This document shows positions 22,698 to 29,643 of a stretch of DNA of 64,000 nucleotides, in pieces. Under the pieces are notes generated by a model. It was not told where the DNA came from. It searched no databases and saw only the letters and a list, made by a program, of their open reading frames with translations. Each line of letters begins with the position of its first letter. The stretch's first letter is position 1. Both the position numbers and the translations under genes were made by a program. Origin of the DNA: Escarpia spicata (taxonomy: Eukaryota; Annelida; Polychaeta; Sabellida; Siboglinidae); contig OZ023205.1 in NCBI GenBank assembly GCA_963995525.1, positions 51,536,738 to 51,600,737 of the forward strand. The letters run 5' to 3'.

Positions 22698-25520
22698 TTA
22701 CACGTCCACCGGACCCGTGGTGATTCCGTCCTCGTTGACCACGCGCTTGGCATAGAAGTAGGTCAACGCCGCGCGTTCCTGGGTGTACGTCAGCACGGAC
22801 GAGTGATTGACCCGGAACCCACGGTTCACTCCGCTTCCACTACGACGACTGGTCAGCACGTCCAGGAACGCCTGCTTGTCGATGGCGTTGAGTCGTTTGT
22901 TCAGTCCTTTGGTGGTGTATTTATCGACCGTACCCGAACAATAGTAGGTCTTGCTGCACAGTCCCAGGAAACAGTCGCCGGACCATTCGACCTTGAAGAG
23001 TCCAGGTGTTCTCTTGTCGTACGCCTTGCGCGCCTTGCAACACGTCTCGGTGCCGTTCCACGGACGTCCGGCTAGTCGACAGCGTATGTAGTCGTTCCGA
23101 TGATCGTCGCAACATTCGGACGGTAGCCATTCGGAGCGGTGACGATAGTAGTGGTCACGTAGTGCCGGGGTCACGAGGTCGTCGACGGACTCTCCGGCCA
23201 GAGCCAAATAGGCGCTATCCGTATCGGTTTCGTAGTACTCGAACAGCGGACGATCCACGTACCTGACCATAAAGTCGTAGTAGAACTCCAACATGCGCAG
23301 TTTGGCCCACTGCAACACGAAGAATCCCACGTGCGTAGGCAGAGCGTATTTGACGGTACGCTTGTGCATTTCGATCTCGTACGCATCGGTGGCGACGACG
23401 TCGAGTTGACGGAAGCGACGATTGTTGATCGCGGACGATGCGCTCTTCTCCGTGCAGTAGGTGACTTCGCGGTGCTTATCGACGTTGGTGATAAATTTCC
23501 CATACGAAGAATTACCCATAAGTTTGTTGGTATCCGCGATCATGGCCTTGTCGGGATGGGCGTCTCCTTCGCGACGTGCAGTGGACACCGCCTCGCCGAA
23601 TCGTCGGAAGCAGGCGACCGGTGTGTACTCGATGACCTGGTAGACGTGCGTCACCTCGAGTCCGTGCGCGAGGTACCATCGCAAGAGAGGTGTGGCGAGC
23701 AAGATCTTATCCCCACGATAACTCCCGACGAGCATGCGACGCGGAGTCGCCATGATGTCGTGTTCTTCGGCGTAGCGACGCATGAACGGTCCGAGGTCGT
23801 CGCGGGTCAGGTGAATGTTCTTGAAGATGGGCTGCATCTCGGCAAAGTGCGCGCGCAGTACCTCCGGTACACGTATGTCGCACTGAATCATACCGAACAC
23901 GCTACCGTTGCGCACCCCTGTCAGGATCTGTTGTGTCGTCATTTTCCAGCGCACGTGTCGACGACGTTGCCGAACGTCCAGAAACTGTTTCACGCACGGA
24001 TCGCGTCTCTCGACCTTCCACTCGCATTCCCACATCTCGACGACACTCACAAAGTGTCGAAGATAGGCCGTGTTCTTTCGCGTTTCGGCGAGCAGTTGCG
24101 TCATGGGTTTCCCGTTGACCTCGTTGACCTCACGACCGGTACACGGACAACCGTGATAGTAGCACCCGTGAAATTGATAGGCCGTCTTCGTTTCACTACA
24201 CCAACCGTCCACCGATAGTTTACCGATGCGCTTCTCTCGACCGTTGGTCTGGTGTCGTATGGTGAGTCCCGTGCTTTCGGACTCCCACGTCAGCCATTCG
24301 GCAGCCATCTGACCTGTGTGCTGTGCCGCTTCGGGTCGGAACTCCTTCTCTTCCCGTCGTCGCGTGTACCATCCCGTTGGCATCTCTTGCGATATCGACC
24401 ACAGATACAATGCATTCGCATCATAGCCAACGATGGACTGACACTTTCGAGCCGCATCACCGTAGTCGTTACGACGTATCTTCGTGACCCCCTTCTCGTG
24501 GTGTCTGGTGAAGATGAGTGACGGTCCTCCGACGATGTTCTCTCTGACGAGCTGGTGGACGTCCTTGTTCGTCTCGTTGAAGAGCGTAAAGAACGTCCTC
24601 TTCGGCACGTAGGTGAACAGATAGGACAAGGTCAAACCAGGTATACTGATCCCTTGTTTGAACATGTCGATACCGCGGTGTTGGTAGAAGTCGAACTGTT
24701 TGTCGATGGCTTCCAAGAACGGCACGACGTCCCTGTTGTTATACCAGACGAGAAATTCTCGCAGAGTCTCCATGTCGTTGTCTCGCCACACCTTCCGACA
24801 TCGCGTGTAGTCGTCGTCGGATATACCTTCGTTCTTCAGTCGACTGAAGAAGGCCTCTTTGGGAGGTAGAGCGGTGTCGTCGAGTCTCTCCAAGCTGTCC
24901 ATGTATTCGTACGGGAAGTGACCTTTCGTGACCTCGCAACCGTACGCTTTCAGGTACTTGTCGTACGAGAATCCAGGGGCGATATAATGAGTCATATCGA
25001 GGAATTTGAGGTCGTCCGTCGATAGACACATAAACGTGTTGCCGCGTTTGATCACGTGAAACGTCCCTGCATCCTTCCTCTCTTCTTCCTCCTCCTCCTC
25101 CCCGTCCTCTGTTGGTGTCTTTTCGGACAGGAAGTAGGGTACCAGGAACTGTTTGACGACGTTCAGATCGTACCTGCTCGAGTTGAAGCCGATGACGGGC
25201 AACTGATGAAGCCAACCGTACAATTGACCCATGAGAGTTTTGTAGGGATTGGTCGGTTTTCGTCGTGACTCGTTGTCGTCTCCTTTTGCAGCGGATGCCT
25301 CCTGTTCGTCCCACGTCGTGATAGCCTCCCCGATTTCGCGTAGTGTACCCTCGTAACTGTCTACGATGGCGTCGTAGGCTGCTTCACTCATCGTCTGAAG
25401 GATACCCATCATGTCGGCTACCAACTTGTTGCTGTCACCATCCGTGATCAGACATTGTACCTGTTCGAATCCGGGTACGTTACTCGCCAGGGACACGCTC
25501 AACAGTACGTGACGAGCCAC
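22698..25520 (-). CDS. Protein-primed DNA polymerase B, main part (exonuclease II to C-terminus)
   Basis: This 940-codon frame directly follows an in-frame TAG. Counting from its first codon (a GTG, residue 1): exonuclease II PVIGFNSSRYDLN is at ~108-120 and ExoIII-type FSYDKYLKAYG near 185. Next comes the pPolB-specific stretch WYNNRDVVPFLEAI and GIDMFKQGISIPGLTL. Palm motif A VGYDANALYLW is at ~364-374, motif B KLMGNSSYGKF at ~667-677, and motif C YETDTDSAYLA with DTDS at ~766-769. The terminal RGFRVNHSSVLTY, then AALTYFYAKRVV, is typical of Polintons. All catalytic motifs are present. It replicates the linear genome from a protein primer in relatives. The N-terminal part is in the next entry. 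Confidence 0.9.
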   Translation of the reverse strand: MARHVLLSVSLASNVPGFEQVQCLITDGDSNKLVADMMGILQTMSEAAYDAIVDSYEGTLREIGEAITTWDEQEASAAKGDDNESRRKPTNPYKTLMGQLYGWLHQLPVIGFNSSRYDLNVVKQFLVPYFLSEKTPTEDGEEEEEEERKDAGTFHVIKRGNTFMCLSTDDLKFLDMTHYIAPGFSYDKYLKAYGCEVTKGHFPYEYMDSLERLDDTALPPKEAFFSRLKNEGISDDDYTRCRKVWRDNDMETLREFLVWYNNRDVVPFLEAIDKQFDFYQHRGIDMFKQGISIPGLTLSYLFTYVPKRTFFTLFNETNKDVHQLVRENIVGGPSLIFTRHHEKGVTKIRRNDYGDAARKCQSIVGYDANALYLWSISQEMPTGWYTRRREEKEFRPEAAQHTGQMAAEWLTWESESTGLTIRHQTNGREKRIGKLSVDGWCSETKTAYQFHGCYYHGCPCTGREVNEVNGKPMTQLLAETRKNTAYLRHFVSVVEMWECEWKVERRDPCVKQFLDVRQRRRHVRWKMTTQQILTGVRNGSVFGMIQCDIRVPEVLRAHFAEMQPIFKNIHLTRDDLGPFMRRYAEEHDIMATPRRMLVGSYRGDKILLATPLLRWYLAHGLEVTHVYQVIEYTPVACFRRFGEAVSTARREGDAHPDKAMIADTNKLMGNSSYGKFITNVDKHREVTYCTEKSASSAINNRRFRQLDVVATDAYEIEMHKRTVKYALPTHVGFFVLQWAKLRMLEFYYDFMVRYVDRPLFEYYETDTDSAYLALAGESVDDLVTPALRDHYYRHRSEWLPSECCDDHRNDYIRCRLAGRPWNGTETCCKARKAYDKRTPGLFKVEWSGDCFLGLCSKTYYCSGTVDKYTTKGLNKRLNAIDKQAFLDVLTSRRSGSGVNRGFRVNHSSVLTYTQERAALTYFYAKRVVNEDGITTGPVDV

Positions 25521-26846
25521 CTAGTGGACTTTGGCGCTGTCCGACGGAAGCTGTGACGTATCGAACCAGGACTCAAAGTCGAAGGTGGCGCGATACGGAT
25601 AGTAGCGCAAACACTCGGTAACGTGAATGTTTTCGTCGTCCAAGCACTGGAAGACTGTCGGCGACGGATGGTAGACACCACCGGGATAGATCTTTCGCAC
25701 GCCTCCCGTACACCCGCGCTCGTGTCTCTCTAGGTGGTATGCGTCTTTCCATAGCGCGTCGCCACACTTCCTACATCGATAAGAGTGACAGTACATGTTC
25801 ACGTCTTGTATGTAGGAACAGTGTGTCTCGTGAAGATTGACGTACATCGTTTCGGGATAGTGACACAAGGACCGGCGTACGAGTTCGGCAGTCGCCTTTC
25901 CACCTTCTTCTTCCGGTTCGACGAGCTTGTAGACGCACACGTTGGTCTCAAAGGTGGTCTCGACGCGATAGAGATCGTCCATTGTCACCCCGTCAAAGTC
26001 TTTCATTGCCACTCCATCACGGTTGTACTTCGCGTAGAGTAGCTTCACGGCGGGTTCCAGGTGGTATCGGTCGCATCCACGATGCAGAGCCAGACACCGG
26101 AAGAGACACAGATTGTCGGTGTACTTTGTCTTGTTGACGGGGTCTCTTTCCAATCCGATGACGGCTTTGTTTCGTTTGATGTAGCTCGGTAGTGTGATAT
26201 CCACACATCCTATCGGGTGATCTACGATGTGATTGACGAAGAAGGTGACATTCGTGACCACCTCGCACACCCATTGACTGTCCGGACGCTGATTGATAAC
26301 CCACTGCAGCACGTCTGTTTCTCGGATACGTTCCAGAAACGCATCAAAGTCTGCAGTGTTTGTGATCAGACACGGTTCGTCGAGGTAACGTCCGCAGCAG
26401 TTACAAGACGAATTAAAATACCTGTATCTGTTCGTGGTCTTGTTCCTTAGAACAAAACCATAACTAAGATTAATCTTAAAGGCGTGCGTCTGTTCGCGGA
26501 ACATGATCTTCAGTGACGGTTCTAGGGCGCTCGTGTCCAGTGTCGATACTCTGTAATTGTACCTGGATTGCACGGGTCCTCTAGCCACGTGGGTTCGGAT
26601 GGTCATCCAGTGATCTCGGACGACGTCTCGTAGTTCCCTGGATAGATTATCGGCGAAAGGGAGTCGGGGCGGTGGATGTATCGGGTCGTCATCGTCACCG
26701 GCGGTACTCACACGTGGTCGCTCTGTTGTGACGTAGCAGGTTGTCACGTCTCGTGAAGTCTCTTCCACATCTCGAACAGGGGTGCCTAGTACTTTTTGGT
26801 GGTTCGCCAGATGGCACCACTCGTGGCGGTCGTTTACTGTAAGCAT
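25521..26846 (-). CDS. DNA polymerase B N-terminal part: OTU-like domain, zinc finger, exonuclease I; ends at an amber codon
   Basis: 441 residues, in the same frame as the main polymerase and separated from it only by TAG at 25521-25523. The middle shows an OTU-protease-like pattern: YTDNLCLFRCLALHRG with D244, N245 and C247, and a late His in NLHETHCSYI (H342). A C2HC finger follows (CRKCGDALWKDAYHLERHER, about 358-379). ExoI (YRATFDFESW) comes at ~418-427. In intact relatives this runs on into the exonuclease II region, so the amber codon cuts the protein between the two exonuclease motifs. The first ~45 residues from the 26846 ATG are probably out-of-frame translation of the finger region given in the next entry. 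Confidence 0.85.
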   Translation of the reverse strand: MLTVNDRHEWCHLANHQKVLGTPVRDVEETSRDVTTCYVTTERPRVSTAGDDDDPIHPPPRLPFADNLSRELRDVVRDHWMTIRTHVARGPVQSRYNYRVSTLDTSALEPSLKIMFREQTHAFKINLSYGFVLRNKTTNRYRYFNSSCNCCGRYLDEPCLITNTADFDAFLERIRETDVLQWVINQRPDSQWVCEVVTNVTFFVNHIVDHPIGCVDITLPSYIKRNKAVIGLERDPVNKTKYTDNLCLFRCLALHRGCDRYHLEPAVKLLYAKYNRDGVAMKDFDGVTMDDLYRVETTFETNVCVYKLVEPEEEGGKATAELVRRSLCHYPETMYVNLHETHCSYIQDVNMYCHSYRCRKCGDALWKDAYHLERHERGCTGGVRKIYPGGVYHPSPTVFQCLDDENIHVTECLRYYPYRATFDFESWFDTSQLPSDSAKVH

Positions 26847-26949
26847 GATCGTCGTCGTGTGTTGATGTATGCGTTTGGTCTATGTGGCGTTGTATGTCGG
26901 CGTGTGTATCGAGCACGAGACCGCAGTGACGACACGTGTGCTGCTTCAT
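26695..26949 (-). CDS. C2H2 zinc-finger N-terminus, probably of the polymerase gene
   Basis: 84 residues with two fingers: HTCRHCGLVLDTHADIQRH at the start and HPCSRCGRDFTRRDNLLRHN near the end. Polinton PolB proteins often begin with such fingers. The frame stops at 26695, while the polymerase frame is open over the same bases, so a frameshift between roughly 26695 and 26760 probably divides a single gene. It could instead be a separate small DNA-binding protein. The ATG at 26949 sits about 42 bp from a TATA-like element. Confidence 0.65.
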   Translation of the reverse strand: MKQHTCRHCGLVLDTHADIQRHIDQTHTSTHDDDHAYSKRPPRVVPSGEPPKSTRHPCSRCGRDFTRRDNLLRHNRATTCEYRR

Positions 26950-26989
26950 CGTCTACCTACAACTGAAGGATAGGCGATCCTTGTACGCG

Positions 26990-27045
26990 TCTATATATCC
27001 TAGTGTGACGTCATAGGAGCTTGTATGAGTGTGCGTGTATATAGA
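26990..27045 (-). promoter_or_regulatory. Putative PolB promoter: TATA elements plus palindromic CRE
   Basis: Reading the minus strand, a GGATATATAG box lies at 26991-27000. Upstream of it is a perfect TGACGTCA palindrome (27006-27013) and a second TATATA run (27037-27043). TGACGTCA is the CREB/ATF consensus, also used in several adenovirus early promoters. Function is inferred from position only. Confidence 0.5.
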
Positions 27046-27125
27046 CGGAGGGTATGTATTCATCGATCGTAACGAGATATGACAAGAACAACAGACACCG
27101 GATTCCTGGATTACATACATACATC

Positions 27126-27131
27126 TTTATT
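27126..27131 (-). terminator. PolyA signal AATAAA for the right-hand (early) block
   Basis: TTTATT on the plus strand reads AATAAA on the coding strand, 115 bp past the stop at 27246 and upstream of the PolB promoter. Confidence 0.6.
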
Positions 27132-27197
27132 CATTGAATTATACAGTAAAAGCGAGTATAAGAAAGCTAAGCTAAGCGTCTACAGCGACAGACAAGC

Positions 27198-27239
27198 GGC
27201 GCCTATAACCCCAGCTATAGCGTAGGGGCGCATTTCCTC
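27198..27239 (-). promoter_or_regulatory. Shared 3' motif, copy B (after the early block)
   Basis: GGCGCCTATAACCCC, a variable AGCTATAGC, then GTAGGGGCGCATTTCCTC. It is nearly identical to the motif at 22635-22674 and again lies just past a stop codon (7 bp after the one at 27246). Confidence 0.6.
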
Positions 27240-27245
27240 TTGTCG

Positions 27246-27473
27246 TCACTGCAGACGCTTCTGGAGTGAGTCCGTAATGTATGCAACGTGTTCAGCGGAC
27301 TCGATGTTCCGCGCAAGTTCTCTGCAAATCGTCTGCACGGCCGTATCGAGGCTACATCTTTTGGTGACGAACAGGACCGCAGCTAAACTCTGGATATTTA
27401 TTTCCAGGTCCTGTACGCCACCGAACAGAACCGGATATGTCCACGGCATCGACGTGTCCGTTTTCGACCACAC
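27246..27473 (-). CDS. Small ORF, end of the early block (unknown; possibly an exon)
   Basis: 75 codons if the GTG at 27473 is the first; there is no ATG near the beginning. Residues from YPVLFGGVQDLEINIQSLAA through AVQTICRELARNIESAEHVA look like a real, mostly helical protein end, better than random. With no ATG it is more likely the continuation of the upstream ORF (27491-27790) through a frameshift or splice than a separate gene. Unknown family. Confidence 0.4.
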   Translation of the reverse strand: MWSKTDTSMPWTYPVLFGGVQDLEINIQSLAAVLFVTKRCSLDTAVQTICRELARNIESAEHVAYITDSLQKRLQ

Positions 27474-27549
27474 GATATGTCCATCGGTGGCTATATCGAG
27501 GGTCGAACAATCCGTCCGGAGTGTCTCGTATCGGATGTATCGTCATCAC
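27352..27549 (-). CDS. Overlapping small ORF of unknown status
   Basis: 65 residues starting MMTIHPIRDTPDGLFDPRYS and overlapping both neighbours in a third frame. It is rich in Arg, Gly and Asp and could be the true continuation of either. I list it because three overlapping, non-random frames in 550 bp suggest splicing or a damaged gene. Confidence 0.25.
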   Translation of the reverse strand: MMTIHPIRDTPDGLFDPRYSHRWTYRVVENGHVDAVDISGSVRWRTGPGNKYPEFSCGPVRHQKM

Positions 27550-27790
27550 AAGTCATGTCCAATGACTCGTCGGATGGTGGTGGTGGTGTTGCACACTCAC
27601 ACGTCATTTGCAGAGCCGTCACGTGACGCTGGGCGTTTAGATGCGTAAGGAGAGTCTGTCGCAGTGGGGTGTGGTGACGGCGTCTTTTTCTAGGTGCCCA
27701 CTCTAGCGGCTTCTCATCATATGATCTTTGAATGAGATCTAGTCCGCTAGAGGGAGCAGCGCTGACCTGACAACACAATAACAACAACAT
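27491..27790 (-). CDS. Small protein with basic nuclear-signal-like segment
   Basis: 99 residues. The basic stretch EWAPRKRRRHHTPLRQ (about 30-45) looks like a nuclear localisation signal and is followed by an acidic, Pro/Ser/Asp-rich tail (CATPPPPSDESLDM, CDDDTSDTR). Its ATG overlaps the stop of the upstream gene (TAATG), which would suit reinitiation. The bases just after the ATG (TTGTTATTGTGTTGTCAG) also look like a pyrimidine-rich splice acceptor. No family recognised. Confidence 0.45.
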   Translation of the reverse strand: MLLLLCCQVSAAPSSGLDLIQRSYDEKPLEWAPRKRRRHHTPLRQTLLTHLNAQRHVTALQMTCECATPPPPSDESLDMTCDDDTSDTRHSGRIVRPSI

Positions 27791-28584
27791 TAGCAGGGTG
27801 TTTCCTCGTCCACCAGAGGTATACCGCGCACACGCAGGATGGCTTGCACACGTGTTATGATGTCACGTGCCCGCTTCGGTGTGTCCACCATAAACCTGTA
27901 ATGGTGTACTGCACATCTCACGCTGTCTTGGATCAGATGGCTACGTACCAGGTAGATGACATTTGTCTCACTTTCGAAAGTGCGCCACAATTCGTTGCTC
28001 ACGAACCGAACGATAGCATCGCATGCTACCAGCATCAGCTCGGAGCACCAGACCTGCCTTCCCGTCGTGTCGTCTTGTAGGTACCAGGGCTGCGGCGCCT
28101 TCGGTGATTCGTCTTCCGTCTCATCCGACACGGTTATACCACGACTACGGAGACTCGTTTTCACTCGTGACACGACATCACGAGCAAACCACGGCACGCA
28201 CGATTCGCATACCAAATCGGATACTGCCATATCAAAAGCATGATATATACGCGAACGATCCACTTTATACACGTCTTCGTGAACGTTCGCGTAGCGAAGG
28301 TACAGTCCTTCGGCTACCTGACGAATGCATGCAGTGGTTATAGTGGCTATAAATAAGTCGTCATCTATCATGTACTCCGTTCGTTTCTGAATTGCATTCA
28401 CTCTCTCTACTGCCTCCTGTAATTCACTAGGTCTCCGACTCTCGTCGTAGTCAGACCAATCACTATCAAAATCACCATCGTTAGCAACATCATCATTATC
28501 CTGATCACTAGACCATGAACATGACCCCACGTGAATGACACTTGCCTCGTCATTGAATGACAGTCGACGTTTCACGCCACGCAC
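27790..28584 (-). CDS. Protein with an internally duplicated ~80-residue domain and N-terminal KRRLSF motif
   Basis: 264 residues, family unknown. The N-terminus MRGVKRRLSFNDE fits a cyclin-binding RxL (Cy) motif and also a PKA-type RRxS site. An acidic segment follows (DNDDVANDGDFDSDWSDYDE). Two copies of one helical domain make up the rest, about 82-160 and 184-262. Their ends align clearly: ARDVVSRVKTSLRSRGITVS against ARDIITRVQAILRVRGIPLV. Acidic leader, possible cyclin docking and early position make a host-cell-cycle role thinkable, by inference only. The frame is intact. Confidence 0.7.
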   Translation of the reverse strand: MRGVKRRLSFNDEASVIHVGSCSWSSDQDNDDVANDGDFDSDWSDYDESRRPSELQEAVERVNAIQKRTEYMIDDDLFIATITTACIRQVAEGLYLRYANVHEDVYKVDRSRIYHAFDMAVSDLVCESCVPWFARDVVSRVKTSLRSRGITVSDETEDESPKAPQPWYLQDDTTGRQVWCSELMLVACDAIVRFVSNELWRTFESETNVIYLVRSHLIQDSVRCAVHHYRFMVDTPKRARDIITRVQAILRVRGIPLVDEETPC

Positions 28585-28906
28585 GGGGGTTGACAGAACT
28601 GCCTCGGATGACCGAGGAGGCGTCTACAACATACGGCAGAACATCATAGTATCAAATAGGTAGACAAACTCTAGGAACAGGGTCTCTCTCTCTATATATA
28701 TTCCGTCTGGGGGCGTCACCTACTCTTTCGTTACTGTCAGGTGGCGCCTCTTACAGGAGTTAGGAACAACCTCTCTCTATACTCCGTCAGACGGCGCCAC
28801 CTAACAGTGAGTCACTGTCAGTTGGCGCCTCTTACCACAGTTAGGAACAGGACCTCTCTATACTCCGTCAGAAGGCACCACCTGAGTAGCTGTCAGTTGG
28901 CGGTTC
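28585..28906. repeat. Three ~80-bp tandem repeats with GGCGCC boxes (promoter region of the duplicated-domain gene)
   Basis: Units at about 28671-28754, 28755-28836 and 28837-28913 each contain TTAGGAACA, CTCTCTATA (a TATA-like run) and CTCCGTC, then a box near GGCGCCACC and TGTCAGKTGGCGCCTCTTAC (K = G or T). In the minus direction they lie upstream of the 28584 start, so they look like an enhancer/promoter array. TTGGCGC in the boxes fits the E2F half-site consensus TTSSCGC. They also touch the 3' end of the RPA-like gene. Confidence 0.75.
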
Positions 28907-29401
28907 TTACGAGTGGATTATTTCCAGTGCTATCACGGTATAATTTTGATACCCTGCCTTTCTTGTCTTTCTAATTGTCACCCTAGCCTGTTTGCCACGT
29001 AGGACATTCAGTGATTGGTAGCGTTCGTCGCCGGATTTAAGCGACATATAGTCGCTTGCTGTCATTCCTCCCACGACCTCCTGTACTAGCTGGTCAAATC
29101 CTGTTGCCCACACTTCATTGCCCTTGTGATCAGCGAAAAGCAGGCCCGTAGCATACTTGTAAACGGCAGTTCCCTTCTGACGCCCGTGCACCGAACATAT
29201 ACTAACGTTATGGTGCCCTCCTTTCGTCGTTTCAAGAAGAACTTTCCGATTACATATTTTACATGCCGGGTAACATACGTATTCGGGGGACAGAGCACAT
29301 GTTACTAGTGTCAGTGGACGAGCAAATGCGTACGTTCCGTCACTTACTTGTTCGAGTTCCGACAGGAGCATTTCCTCGTTGTGAATGTTGGATGTCGCCA
29401 T
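28907..29401 (-). CDS. RPA70-like single-stranded DNA-binding protein (OB fold with zinc ribbon)
   Basis: 164 residues resembling the C-terminal DNA-binding domain (DBD-C) of RPA large subunit. The order is YPACKICNRKVL (zinc-ribbon Cys pair, ~44-49), a second pair SICSVHG (~67-73), then the OB-fold strands YATGLLFADHKGNEVWATGF, an acidic helix ASDYMSLKSGDERYQ, and final strands QARVTIRKTRKAGYQNYTVI. Three Cys and one His are in metal-binding spacing. It would coat single-stranded DNA during replication. RPA-like genes are not part of the usual Polinton core, so this may be host-derived. The ATG at 29401 lies ~83 bp from a TATATAAA box. Confidence 0.75.
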   Translation of the reverse strand: MATSNIHNEEMLLSELEQVSDGTYAFARPLTLVTCALSPEYVCYPACKICNRKVLLETTKGGHHNVSICSVHGRQKGTAVYKYATGLLFADHKGNEVWATGFDQLVQEVVGGMTASDYMSLKSGDERYQSLNVLRGKQARVTIRKTRKAGYQNYTVIALEIIHS

Positions 29402-29483
29402 CTTGTCGTGTAGGTATCGGTGAAGAGCTTTGAACGGCAGCGAGACTGAGAGAGAGTGTTTGTCTTGTTAGATTTACCGTGGG

Positions 29484-29491
29484 TTTATATA
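29484..29491 (-). promoter_or_regulatory. TATA box of the RPA-like gene
   Basis: The minus strand reads TATATAAA about 83 bp before the start codon. It is the best TATA match in the 240-bp gap 29402-29643, which otherwise has no ORF. Confidence 0.5.
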
Positions 29492-29643
29492 CAATTCAAT
29501 CCCTCCAGGGATCGAGCGCGTGACACCCCTAGATGACGATATCGCGCCCCTGGGTGTTCACATCTTATCGTGCGCGTGACCTTATCTCTCCCTCTCCCGT
29601 ACTTTGTCACCGCGTGGCTGCCTGTCTGTTTTTAATGGGCGCC

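Noticed and set aside
23331..24218. 295-aa plus-strand ORF opposite the polymerase
   Set aside because: Shadow of the GC-rich PolB gene; no motifs of its own and lies wholly within a gene with clear catalytic motifs.
24739..25314. 191-aa minus ORF inside PolB in another frame
   Set aside because: Arg-rich out-of-frame reading of the polymerase.
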